Of a stretch of DNA of 64,000 nucleotides, positions 34,893 to 43,439 are shown in pieces. The DNA comes from Coriobacteriia bacterium (GTDB lineage: Bacteria; Actinomycetota; Coriobacteriia; Coriobacteriales; Eggerthellaceae), in NCBI GenBank assembly GCA_030530215.1, contig JAUMVJ010000001.1, forward strand, positions 56,158 through 120,157, given 5' to 3'. Within the stretch, counting starts at the first letter, position 1. The number at the start of each line of letters is the position of its first letter. The notes below the pieces were generated by a model. That model did no database searches, had not been told where the DNA came from, and saw only the letters and a program-made list of their open reading frames with translations. A program made the translations under genes and the position numbers.

Positions 34893-36353
34893 ATGACCGA
34901 TACTAAGTCAGTATCTCAGGCCAACGAGGCCCCCAAGAAGAAGAAACTTGGCACCACCTCCTGGATTTTGATCTCGCTTGTGGCGGGCATCGTGGTAGGC
35001 ATTGGTGCCAGCTTCGTCGTCACCGATGGCGACTGGATCGACCTCTACGTCATCGAAGGCCTGTTCTATGTTCTTGGCCAAGCCTTCATTCGCCTGATGC
35101 AGATGATCGTCGTCCCGCTGGTGTTCTGCTCCATCGTGTGCGGCGCGGCATCGATGTCGGACCCCAAGATGCTCGGTCGCGTTGGCGGCGGTGCGATCCT
35201 GATGTACCTGGCAACCACCGCACTTGCCATCATCATCGCAATCGGCCTTGCCACCATCACCCAGCCGGGCATCGGCCTGGACATGGCCTCGATCACCAAG
35301 GTCGAGCCCAGCACCTCCACCGAAAGCACCAGCGCCGCCGACACCCTGCTGGCCATCATCCCCACCAACATCTTCTCGGCCATGGCCGAAGGCACCATGC
35401 TCCAGATCATCTTCTTCGCACTGGTGCTCGGCTTTTTGCTTGGTCATCTGGGCAAGAAAGTTGCCACGGTTAACCGCTTCTTCACGCAGTTCAACGGCAT
35501 CATGATGCAGCTCATCGGCTGGATCTTGAAGCTTGCCCCCATCGGCATCTTCTGCCTGATCGCCCGAACCTTCTGCAACCTCGGCATCAGCGGCATCCTG
35601 CCCATGATTAAATTCATCGGCACCGTTTACCTGGGCTTGGCTGTTCAGCTCTTCGTGGTGTACATGCTCCTTCTGGTGCTGTTCACCCGCCTGAACCCTA
35701 TTCACTTCCTTAAGAAGTACTGGCCCGTCACGGTGTTCGGCTTCTCCACTTCCTCTTCCAACGCCACCATCCCCCTGAACATGCGCACGCTGGAAAGCCG
35801 CATCGGTGTCGATAACCGTATCGCTTCCTTCACCATCCCCTTGGGTGCCACCATCAACATGGACGGCACCGCGATCATGCAGGGCGCGGCGGTCATCTTC
35901 GTTGCGCAGGCTTACGGCATCGACCTGGGCATCGCCGGGCTTGCCACCGTTGTAGCCACCGCAGTTGCCGCATCCATCGGCACCGCGGGCGTTCCCGGCG
36001 TCGGCACCATCATGCTTACCATGGTCTTTAGCGCGGTTGGTCTGCCCGCTGAGGGCGTTGCCATGATCATGGGCATCGACCGTATCCTCGACATGGGCCG
36101 CACTGCCGTCAACGTCACCGGCGACGGCGTGGTCACCACCTCGATTGCGGCGATCAACGGCATGCTCGACAAGAGCGTCTTCAACGACGACACCGTGGCC
36201 CCCATCGACGCCGACTCCTTGATCGGCGCCTCCGACGAGCCCGAAGAGCTTAAAGACTTCGTCGATCCCGGCAAGGATTACGAAGTGGGCGAAAGCGGCG
36301 AGCAGGACAAGTTCGCCGACATGGAGAACCCCGATCTGGTAAGCCATAAGTAA
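34893..36353 (+). CDS. Dicarboxylate/amino acid:cation symporter (DAACS)
   Basis: A 486-residue transporter of the GltP/DctA/SstT family, with about eight spans and two re-entrant loops. The SSSNATIPLN serine-rich loop (near 285), the NMDGTA motif (near 325) and the GIPGVGT-like GTAGVPGVG loop (near 370) are family hallmarks. It imports glutamate, aspartate, serine or C4-dicarboxylates with Na+ or H+. The C-terminal about 60 residues are acidic and hydrophilic. GGAAAGGAAG lies before the ATG. Monocistronic. Confidence 0.92.
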   Translation: MTDTKSVSQANEAPKKKKLGTTSWILISLVAGIVVGIGASFVVTDGDWIDLYVIEGLFYVLGQAFIRLMQMIVVPLVFCSIVCGAASMSDPKMLGRVGGGAILMYLATTALAIIIAIGLATITQPGIGLDMASITKVEPSTSTESTSAADTLLAIIPTNIFSAMAEGTMLQIIFFALVLGFLLGHLGKKVATVNRFFTQFNGIMMQLIGWILKLAPIGIFCLIARTFCNLGISGILPMIKFIGTVYLGLAVQLFVVYMLLLVLFTRLNPIHFLKKYWPVTVFGFSTSSSNATIPLNMRTLESRIGVDNRIASFTIPLGATINMDGTAIMQGAAVIFVAQAYGIDLGIAGLATVVATAVAASIGTAGVPGVGTIMLTMVFSAVGLPAEGVAMIMGIDRILDMGRTAVNVTGDGVVTTSIAAINGMLDKSVFNDDTVAPIDADSLIGASDEPEELKDFVDPGKDYEVGESGEQDKFADMENPDLVSHK

Positions 36354-36403
36354 ATCAGAAGTCCGAATAAGCCTTAGCGCGTAAACCATATCTACCAAAA
36401 AGA

Positions 36404-36423
36404 AGGGCGCCCTACGGCGCCCT
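36404..36423. terminator. Bidirectional terminator between convergent transporters
   Basis: A perfect 8-bp GC stem AGGGCGCC/GGCGCCCT with a CTAC loop. On the minus strand it is followed by TCTTTTTGG, so it ends the NSS transporter transcript; it may also stop the symporter mRNA. Confidence 0.75.
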
Positions 36424-36493
36424 GCAAGCAAATCGATGGGAACAAAGCCGCTAGAGCAAACACCTAGCGCAAGAATAACCAGGCTGGCCTACC

Positions 36494-37927
36494 CTAGCCC
36501 AGGCCGAACCAGAAAGCGATTTTGGGCACCCAGCCGGCCACGAACACGACGAGGATGAGTGCGGGCACGCCGTAGCGCGTCCAACCGTACAGGAATTTGG
36601 GATACGCCAAGCCCTTGCCCTCGTTGGCTTCCTCGATGAAATTCTCCCAGCCCCATCCCCTTTTGCGTGTGCAGAAGAAAACGAACACCAGGGCACCCAG
36701 CACCAGGAAGTTATTGGACACCAAGAAGTCCTCGATCGACTGAATGTCGCCGATGCCAGGGATGGTAACGCCCGATAGCACTGAGAAGCCCAAAACGCAG
36801 GGCATGGATGCCAAGACGAGCAGCGGCGCGTTGCAGGCCACCGCGCGCTTGCGCGTGATGTTCCACTGGTCCATCGAGAAGCGCAGGATGTTCTCGAACA
36901 CCGCGATGACCGTGGAGAGCGCCGCAAAAGCCATGCACAGGAAGAAGATCGTGCCCCACAGCTGTCCCAACGGCATCTGCTGGAAAACCGCCGGCAAGGT
37001 AAGGAATACCAAGTTGGGGCCCGAGGTGGGACTTACGCCGAAAGCGAAGCAAGCAGGGAAGATGATCAGGCCGGCCATGATGGCAACGATGGTGTCCATG
37101 CCGGCGATCTGCACCGCCTCGCTCGTGATCTTGTGGTCGCGCGCCATGTAGCTGCCGAAGATAGACATGGATCCGATGCCGATCGAAAGCATGAAGAAGG
37201 CCTGGCTCATGGCCGCGTAGACGATTTCGCCCAGGCTGGCATCGGGATTGTTGAAGAGGTTGTCGAAGTTGGGAAGCAGGTAGAAGGCCAGGCCCTCCTG
37301 CGCGCCATCGAGTAAGCACGAATGCACGCACAGAATTGCCATCAGCACGAAGAGCGCCGCCATCATCACCTTGGTAATGCGCTCGACGCCCTTTTGCACG
37401 CCAAGCGCACAGATTCCAAAACCAAGGAGCGTAACCAAGAGCATCCAGCCGGTCATTTCCAGTGGATCACCGATCATGGAGTCGAAGACGGCGGGAATAT
37501 CCACGCTCTCGGAGTTGAAGGTGCCAGCACCCATCTTGAAAAGGTAGGCCACCATCCAGCCGCACACGCTGGTGTAGAAGGCCATGAGCATATAGTTGCC
37601 CACGATGGAGAACCACTTGAACCGATGCCACTTGCTTCCGCGCGGCTCAAGCGCATCGAAGCTTCGCGCCGTAGAACGGTAGCTTGCGCGGCCCACGGCA
37701 AATTCCATCACCAGCACAGGCAAGCCCAACAGCACCAAAAACAGGATGACAAGCAGCACAAATGCGGCGCCACCGTACTCACCAGTGATGTAGGGGAAGC
37801 GCCAAATGTTGCCAAGGCCGATGGCGCAACCAGCGCTGATGAGCAAAAAGCCCAGACGGCTCGAAAAGCCCTCGCGCCCGGCGCCGTCTACGGAATTTTC
37901 TGTTTTCGTATCGTTTTGGCTGGCCAT
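36494..37927 (-). CDS. Sodium-dependent transporter, NSS (SNF) family
   Basis: A 477-residue, 11-12-span neurotransmitter:sodium symporter homologue. The span-one motif SAGCAIGLGNIWRFPYITGEYGG, broken here at about 32-54, contains the Na+/substrate-binding unwound region. NSS carriers take up amino acids such as tryptophan, tyrosine or leucine with Na+. AAAGGCGGG precedes the ATG. It is convergent with the DAACS symporter. The sodium gradient could come from the decarboxylase pump at 62.5 kb. Confidence 0.92.
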   Translation of the reverse strand: MASQNDTKTENSVDGAGREGFSSRLGFLLISAGCAIGLGNIWRFPYITGEYGGAAFVLLVILFLVLLGLPVLVMEFAVGRASYRSTARSFDALEPRGSKWHRFKWFSIVGNYMLMAFYTSVCGWMVAYLFKMGAGTFNSESVDIPAVFDSMIGDPLEMTGWMLLVTLLGFGICALGVQKGVERITKVMMAALFVLMAILCVHSCLLDGAQEGLAFYLLPNFDNLFNNPDASLGEIVYAAMSQAFFMLSIGIGSMSIFGSYMARDHKITSEAVQIAGMDTIVAIMAGLIIFPACFAFGVSPTSGPNLVFLTLPAVFQQMPLGQLWGTIFFLCMAFAALSTVIAVFENILRFSMDQWNITRKRAVACNAPLLVLASMPCVLGFSVLSGVTIPGIGDIQSIEDFLVSNNFLVLGALVFVFFCTRKRGWGWENFIEEANEGKGLAYPKFLYGWTRYGVPALILVVFVAGWVPKIAFWFGLG

Positions 37928-38039
37928 GCGCCCGCCTTTCCTTCAATTTTTGCGATTACCCGATTCTAACCGCAATTCAAAAAGACTCAAACCAAAGGGC
38001 AAGGTGCCAGGACCCGCTAAAATGCCGACAACAAGAACG

Positions 38040-38741
38040 CTAGCGCTCGCGCGCGAACACGTGGCAGTCGTAGCGGACGGCTTTGCTCTTTAAAGAGTAG
38101 CTGGGTTTCTTGCCAGCCAAATAGGGGCCTTTGGGTGGACGCTTGATGACGATTTTGCGCGGGCCGGCGGCTACCGCGGCCCCGAAGAGCTCCTCTTCGT
38201 TAGAACACGGCTGCTCCAGGCGATGTATCAGCTGAAACTTCTTTTTCACCGCAGCGCTTTTACGACGCTCAGGGAACATCGGATCCAGCAAAACCACGTC
38301 CGGCTTAAAGCCAAGCCTGTCCAGGCCAAGCACGCTATCGCCCTTAATAAGCTGCATACGTGCAACAACGTCCGCCGTACGTTCGTCATCTGCAGCACGA
38401 ACAAGCGCATCCTCTAAAAGTGCAGCAATTACTGGATCGCTTTCAAACAGCAACACCTTGTAACCCGCCGCGGCAAGCAAAAAGGAATCGGCACCAAAAC
38501 CCGCAGTAGCGTCGACCGCGCAAGGCTCGCCCGCACCTTTTACCTTGGCCGCCTTCACCAAAAGCTCGGCCTGCAAACGCCCAGGCTTTATACGAGGCAG
38601 AAGATCAGCAAAACAAGCGCGCAGCTCCATGCCGTCGCCCACAAGCGTAAGGCCTTCTTCCTTACGAACAAGCTCTAAGCCCGCAGCATCCAATGCACGC
38701 TGCAGAGCGTCCTGCTCGTTCACCAAGCCAGTATCGCCCAC
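38040..38741 (-). CDS. rsmJ: 16S rRNA m2G1516 methyltransferase RsmJ-like
   Basis: A 233-residue SAM methyltransferase. It has VDATAGFGADSFLLAAAGYKV (about 98-118; SAM loop), LLDPMFPER (catalytic DPMF) and a C-terminal KRPPKGPYLAGKKPSYSLKSKAVRYD pattern matching RsmJ/YhiQ (shown in part at about 205-222). RsmJ methylates 16S rRNA. The GTG at 38741 was chosen because GGGGAG lies just upstream and the FUSC stop is one base before. It is coupled to the FUSC gene, a conserved-looking but functionally unexplained pairing. Confidence 0.88.
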   Translation of the reverse strand: MGDTGLVNEQDALQRALDAAGLELVRKEEGLTLVGDGMELRACFADLLPRIKPGRLQAELLVKAAKVKGAGEPCAVDATAGFGADSFLLAAAGYKVLLFESDPVIAALLEDALVRAADDERTADVVARMQLIKGDSVLGLDRLGFKPDVVLLDPMFPERRKSAAVKKKFQLIHRLEQPCSNEEELFGAAVAAGPRKIVIKRPPKGPYLAGKKPSYSLKSKAVRYDCHVFARER

Positions 38742-38742
38742 A

Positions 38743-40695
38743 CTACTCCCCTTGCTCCAGGTGACGCATGCCCTCAAGGCTATGCAGCTCGGCATCCAAC
38801 TTCTCGGCCGTCGTATCCAGGTGACGCAAGCGCCCCGTGGTGTCGGGGTAGACGCTACCGCTGCGCCAACGATCCTCCTGAACACGACGCGGGTCCAGCA
38901 GCACAACCGCATGCGCGGCATCCATGGTGAAGCGATAGTTCAGATCAAGCACGCGCTGAACATCTGCCGCCAGCTGCTGGTCGGCGGGCTTGCGGCTCTT
39001 GCGCTCGGCAAGCTTCACCTTGTTCTCGGCCAGCGACGAGGACAAACGCTGCAGCAAGCCCGCGTCCAGATGCGTGTAATAAAGCAACTGCACGGTACGC
39101 CACAAATTCACGTACCCACGCCCCAGGCCCTTCTGCACGCTCTTCATCAGGCGCACGTCGATGCGCTCCATCTCAACGAGCTTAGCGCGCACCGTCTCGG
39201 AGCGACGCGTATTCATAACGAAGAAAATCAAGGTGACCACGCACAAGGCGCCAATAAGCACCAGCATCAGGCGCGTGGAGGCCGCCGTGCCCAGCGTCGC
39301 ATACGGGTAGAGCGCCGAAAGCGCCATCTGGGTACCGCCTGCAACGTTCCACATGCGGCCGATCTCGGTGAGGATGATGGTATAGCCCAGGAAAACCGCC
39401 ACAACCACGCGCGCTTCCAGGGGCACCAAATTAACCAGCAACACGAATATCGCCACGCCAAGCAGAGTACCCACGATGTTGCGCCCGGTCGATTTGAGCG
39501 TTTCGTCGCTGTAGGTGTTCACGATGGTGAAGGCCACCATGGGAATCCAAATGCCAAACATCGCGTCGGCATAGGCCGTAAGCAGCACGTTCACCGTCTG
39601 GGCAAGCGTGACCACGCAGGCAAGTTGCAGCGCAAAACGGGTTTGAGTGTTGCGCAAGCTCACGTTATCGCGCAGGTAGTACAGGCGATAGCCCAGGCTC
39701 TTCAAGAATGGAGTCGAGGTGTCCTTGGCCAAACGGGTATCACGCAAGGTGCGCATCGTGGTTTCCAGGATGGCGCGCCACGACTCGTCGTGCTCGGGCA
39801 CGTTGAGCTTGTGGCTTAGCAGGAAATCCTCGATCTCGTTTGCCATCTGGTGCACCGTGCCGATGCGCCCTTCGCCGTAACCGTAAAAGAGCTTCGCCAG
39901 ATCAAGGTAATAGGCCTTTTCCACCTCGTCGAACTTCGAGTAATTGCCTGCAGCGGCCTTGATGTTGTAAACAACCTGCTCCATGCATAAAAGCAAGGCG
40001 AAAGTATAGGCCTGGCGCCCCGACAAAAGCCCGTTCTGCCTGAACACCGTGCCATATTCGAGCGTGGCATAGCTTTGAGCCAGCTCGAAGAGCTCATGGC
40101 GGTTCAAGCGCTCAAGCTCTCCCTCGGCAAGCTCGGTGAGCTGGGCACCCACGCTGTCAAAGGCTCGGCGCAGATAGGCGCGGTCGCGCTCAAACACGTT
40201 GAGCTCGCCCATGCGCATAAAGATGTGGCGCATCACATACACGAACACCGTGGTAACCGCAATGGTGAACAGCGTTGCAAGAACGCGCGTGGCAATGCCA
40301 TCCACCCCAACCGGGTAAACCATCAGCATCAAAAAGCCCAGACCAAGCCAAAAATGGTTACGCGGCAGGTAGTCGTCGGAATTGATAACCGTCACCGCGA
40401 ACATATACACGCCCGTGCCGATTACCATCGCAACAGGATGCAGCCCCGCCAAGGTGGAGCACAGGCTCATCAGGAAAAACCAAGCGCAGCGCAGGGCGTA
40501 ATTGCGCGCCGCCAAACCCGGCTCGTACACCATCGTATGCGCGAAAAACAAGAACACGATGCCCAGCAAGGCGTCGGAAACATCAAAGGCCCAATTCTCA
40601 AAGAAGAAGAGCGAAGTGAAAAAGGCAACGAAGGGAATGGCCTCGGCAACACGTCGGGCAATGCTCTTCGAACCTTGTTTCTTTGCAACTTCCAC
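38743..40695 (-). CDS. FUSC-family (YccS/aromatic-acid exporter-like) membrane protein
   Basis: A 650-residue protein with two blocks of about five to six spans (about 20-155 and 375-495). The long hydrophilic segments after each block (160-360 and 500-650) fit the fusaric-acid-resistance/YccS superfamily. Members export aromatic carboxylates or bind lipids; here the substrate is unknown. The start is GTG with only a weak AGG ribosome site. It is followed directly by rsmJ and preceded at about 70 bases by the four-span hypothetical gene, so a three-gene operon is likely. Confidence 0.8.
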   Translation of the reverse strand: MEVAKKQGSKSIARRVAEAIPFVAFFTSLFFFENWAFDVSDALLGIVFLFFAHTMVYEPGLAARNYALRCAWFFLMSLCSTLAGLHPVAMVIGTGVYMFAVTVINSDDYLPRNHFWLGLGFLMLMVYPVGVDGIATRVLATLFTIAVTTVFVYVMRHIFMRMGELNVFERDRAYLRRAFDSVGAQLTELAEGELERLNRHELFELAQSYATLEYGTVFRQNGLLSGRQAYTFALLLCMEQVVYNIKAAAGNYSKFDEVEKAYYLDLAKLFYGYGEGRIGTVHQMANEIEDFLLSHKLNVPEHDESWRAILETTMRTLRDTRLAKDTSTPFLKSLGYRLYYLRDNVSLRNTQTRFALQLACVVTLAQTVNVLLTAYADAMFGIWIPMVAFTIVNTYSDETLKSTGRNIVGTLLGVAIFVLLVNLVPLEARVVVAVFLGYTIILTEIGRMWNVAGGTQMALSALYPYATLGTAASTRLMLVLIGALCVVTLIFFVMNTRRSETVRAKLVEMERIDVRLMKSVQKGLGRGYVNLWRTVQLLYYTHLDAGLLQRLSSSLAENKVKLAERKSRKPADQQLAADVQRVLDLNYRFTMDAAHAVVLLDPRRVQEDRWRSGSVYPDTTGRLRHLDTTAEKLDAELHSLEGMRHLEQGE

Positions 40696-40762
40696 CTTGC
40701 CTGATTTCTCTTCGTAGGGCTTTTCCTTTTATCGAGCTTCTTTTGCCAGATGCGCACCCTTG

Positions 40763-41377
40763 CTACTTCTTAACCACTTTTGAAGCGGGTTTTGCCTTTT
40801 TGAGCGTAGGGCGCTCGGCCACCACCGCGCCCATGGAGTAGGCGCAGGCTGCCACCAGCAAGATGTTACCGAGCGAAATGGGGCTCGGCATACCGATCAT
40901 GGCAACAAAGGCAACAAGAACGGCAAGCGAAGCAAGCCCCAGCACCGCCAGGATGATCTTGGTCTTCCGGGAAGGGTCGCCGTCGTAGAACCAATGAAAG
41001 CCAAAGAGATTCAAGGGGAACAAAAGCACGCCCGAGAACAAGCCGAAAAGCGCCTCCATGCGCAGCACGAAGGCCAGATCCCAACCGTTGATCTGGGTGC
41101 CGCCCGTTGCCACCAGTTCATAAAAGCTGTAGCTCTGGTTTTGAAAATAAGAAAAGACACAGCAGAACAGGGCCCACACCAAAACGATCACGCCCCAGAA
41201 GAAGCACAGGTTGAACACCGTGTGCATGCGCTTACGTGCAGAGGTCATCGGGTAGCCGTCGTCGCCGATCTTGGTTCCGTTTTCGTCGTAGTAAACAACC
41301 AACGGCTCGCGCTTTGCGGGGGCCTCATCGTTGAGCGGCTTGTCGAGGGGCTTTTGCTTGTTGGCTTTCTTGGACAT
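40763..41377 (-). CDS. Hypothetical four-span membrane protein
   Basis: A 204-residue protein I do not recognise. The first about 45 residues are hydrophilic and Lys-rich (MSKKANKQKP, YYDENGTKIGDDGYPMTSARKRMH). Four hydrophobic segments follow, at about 52-75, 102-122, 139-160 and 164-185, with a lysine-rich end (KKAKPASKVVKK). An AGG-type ribosome site precedes the ATG. First gene of the probable operon with FUSC and rsmJ. Confidence 0.7.
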   Translation of the reverse strand: MSKKANKQKPLDKPLNDEAPAKREPLVVYYDENGTKIGDDGYPMTSARKRMHTVFNLCFFWGVIVLVWALFCCVFSYFQNQSYSFYELVATGGTQINGWDLAFVLRMEALFGLFSGVLLFPLNLFGFHWFYDGDPSRKTKIILAVLGLASLAVLVAFVAMIGMPSPISLGNILLVAACAYSMGAVVAERPTLKKAKPASKVVKK

Positions 41378-41919
41378 GCGCCTGCTTTCATTGGTCTAGC
41401 TGTTTGCATACGCGACAAGGCTCGAGGCGCGATGGGCTTCGAGCAATCGCTTTGCATCAAACTCTAACAGCTCGAAAGCCGCAGCCGCCCCGCAAATCGG
41501 AACCCGACAAAACTCACGGCAATCTCCCTTAGAAAACAAGGTTAAAATCGCTCGAAAAAAACCTTGACATTTTTTAAGAAATGAAAACTTATCGTTTACC
41601 TGGGATTTTATGTTCACAGCAAAAGCCCAGGTCAAACGCTTCGTTTTTGAGCATGTTCACTCAGAACCCGCTCATTCCCCTTGGCGCTCCACGCCACCGA
41701 AAAACACATGTTCACGGATGGTTTTTTCATACATTTACGGGACTTGCCTTTTCGGATCAGACGCATCGGGCCTGTCGATACTCCCCGCAATCCCGGTGTT
41801 CCGCGAAGCAAGAGGTATGCACTTCGCCCACAGCCTGAATCGGGAGTCAAGCTGCGCGCGAAGAGCAAGGTTGTTCGATCCGCCCATGCGCGGAGCACTA
41901 TTTGAAAGGAGGGGTGCCA
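41378..41919 (+). promoter_or_regulatory. Long upstream region of the MFS transporter
   Basis: About 540 bases with no credible gene. TTGACA at 41562-41567 with an AT-rich spacer and ACTTAT 17 bases later is a candidate plus-strand promoter. The exact motif TTTACCTGGGATT lies at 41595-41607, just past it, where a repressor would sit. This leaves an untranslated leader of about 320 bases, unusually long, with no clear structure seen. Confidence 0.45.
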
Positions 41920-43323
41920 ATGGCTTCTGAAGCCATGCAAAAGTCTTACCATGGCGTTGCCGCTCGTATCGACCGCCTGCCCATCACCGGTTTCCACAAG
42001 AAAATCCTGTGGCTGCTTGGCGGCGTTACCTTCTGCGACTCCATCGACATGAACATCGGCGGCCCCATCATTGCCCAGCTTCTCCAGTCCGGCTGGTCTG
42101 ACGCTGCAATGAACTCGCTGTTCGTGTCCATCACCATGGTTGGCTACCTGTTCGGTGGCCTGCTTGCAGGCGCTCTGTCTGACGGCATCGGCCGTAAAAA
42201 GTCCGTCGTGGTTTGCACGACCATCTTCACCATCGGATGTTTTGCCGCGGCCTTCTCGCCCGACATGCAATTCCTGATCGCCTGCCGCTTCATCATGGGC
42301 TTGGGCCTGGGTGCGGCGTTCCCTGCTGGTTATTCGGCGCTAACCGAGTTCACTCCCCCCAGCAAGCGCGGAAAATACCAGTCCTATGTCGGCCTTATCG
42401 GCAACACCGGCGTTCTGGCCGCATCGTTTTTGAACCTGATCATTCTGCCCATCGCAGGTTGGCGCCCAGTGTTCGTCTTCTGCGGCTTCTTGGGCCTGTT
42501 CGTTGCCGTCATGTGCCTGTTGTTCCTTGACGAGTCGCCTCGTTGGCTGGCCATGATGGGCCGCAACGACGACGCCGACAAGATCATGAAGCGCGTTGAA
42601 GACAAAACCGCCGCCAAAGGCCTTGAGGTCACCCAGGTGACCGACGAGGAAATCAAAGCGCGCGAGGAGGCCGAGGACGTCAAGCAGCTCCCCTGGAGCT
42701 TCCTGTTCGGCAGGAAGATGATCACCCGCACCCTTACCGCGATGTTCCTCTGCTTTGCGATGAACGTCGCCGTGTACACGGTTGCAACCTGGACCCCCAC
42801 GATCTTCGTCATGCGCGGCTTCGACGTTGCCTACTCCACCATGATGACCGTTGTCATGCAGCTTGGCATCCCGGTGGCCGTTGGCGTTTTGACCTTCTAC
42901 GTTGAGAAGGTCAACCGCAAGACCATCCTTATCGTGACCTACGTCCTTATCGCAGTGATCGGCTTTGCTTGGTCGTGCATCCCCGCCGACCAGACCACGC
43001 TGGTCATGTTCTGCGGCTTCCTGGTTTGCTGCGTCACCTACACCAACTCGGTTACCACCGCAGCGATCTACCTCTCTGAGCCCTTCCCCACCGCCTGCCG
43101 CATCCGTGGCGCGGGCGTTGCCAACGCCTTCGGTCGCGTTGCGGGCATCGTGTCCCCCATGTGGATCACCTACCTGCTCAACACCGAGCTTGGCGCCGTC
43201 GGCGTGTACGGCGTCAATGCAGCCATCGCCATCTTCATGGCCATTTGGCTGGCAATCTTTGGCGTCGAGACCCGTGGTCGCACGCTTGAGGAAATCACCG
43301 AGGGCCTGCTCGACGAGGAGTAA
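41920..43323 (+). CDS. MFS transporter, sugar/aromatic-acid (AAHS/SP-like) type
   Basis: A 467-residue, 12-span major facilitator. The span-one acidic motif CDSIDMNIGGP and loop 2-3 motif LSDGIGRKKS match the aromatic acid:H+ symporter and sugar porter branches, as do RFIMGLGLGAAFP and SPRWL. Substrate unknown; organic or aromatic acid uptake is plausible. AAAGGAGG lies 7 bases before the ATG. A GTG two codons upstream is also possible. It faces a membrane LuxR regulator, the pairing often seen in Eggerthellaceae. Confidence 0.9.
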   Translation: MASEAMQKSYHGVAARIDRLPITGFHKKILWLLGGVTFCDSIDMNIGGPIIAQLLQSGWSDAAMNSLFVSITMVGYLFGGLLAGALSDGIGRKKSVVVCTTIFTIGCFAAAFSPDMQFLIACRFIMGLGLGAAFPAGYSALTEFTPPSKRGKYQSYVGLIGNTGVLAASFLNLIILPIAGWRPVFVFCGFLGLFVAVMCLLFLDESPRWLAMMGRNDDADKIMKRVEDKTAAKGLEVTQVTDEEIKAREEAEDVKQLPWSFLFGRKMITRTLTAMFLCFAMNVAVYTVATWTPTIFVMRGFDVAYSTMMTVVMQLGIPVAVGVLTFYVEKVNRKTILIVTYVLIAVIGFAWSCIPADQTTLVMFCGFLVCCVTYTNSVTTAAIYLSEPFPTACRIRGAGVANAFGRVAGIVSPMWITYLLNTELGAVGVYGVNAAIAIFMAIWLAIFGVETRGRTLEEITEGLLDEE

Positions 43324-43360
43324 GCCCCAAGCGCACGGTAGCTCCCGAAACCTGACGCAC

Positions 43361-43397
43361 AAAAGCCAAGCCTCTCTACGGGGCTTGGCTTTTTCTT
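43361..43397 (+). terminator. Terminator after the MFS gene
   Basis: AAAAGCCAAGCC (43361-43372) pairs with GGCTTGGCTTTT (43382-43393), running into TTCTTTT. It lies between convergent genes. Confidence 0.88.
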
Positions 43398-43439
43398 TTG
43401 CTTGGAAGAGGGTTGGAGAAAAGGCCGCCGAAAACGAAG

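Noticed and set aside
41396..41930. Small frames on both strands before the MFS gene
   Set aside because: None has a ribosome site or a plausible composition; the region looks like promoter and leader DNA.
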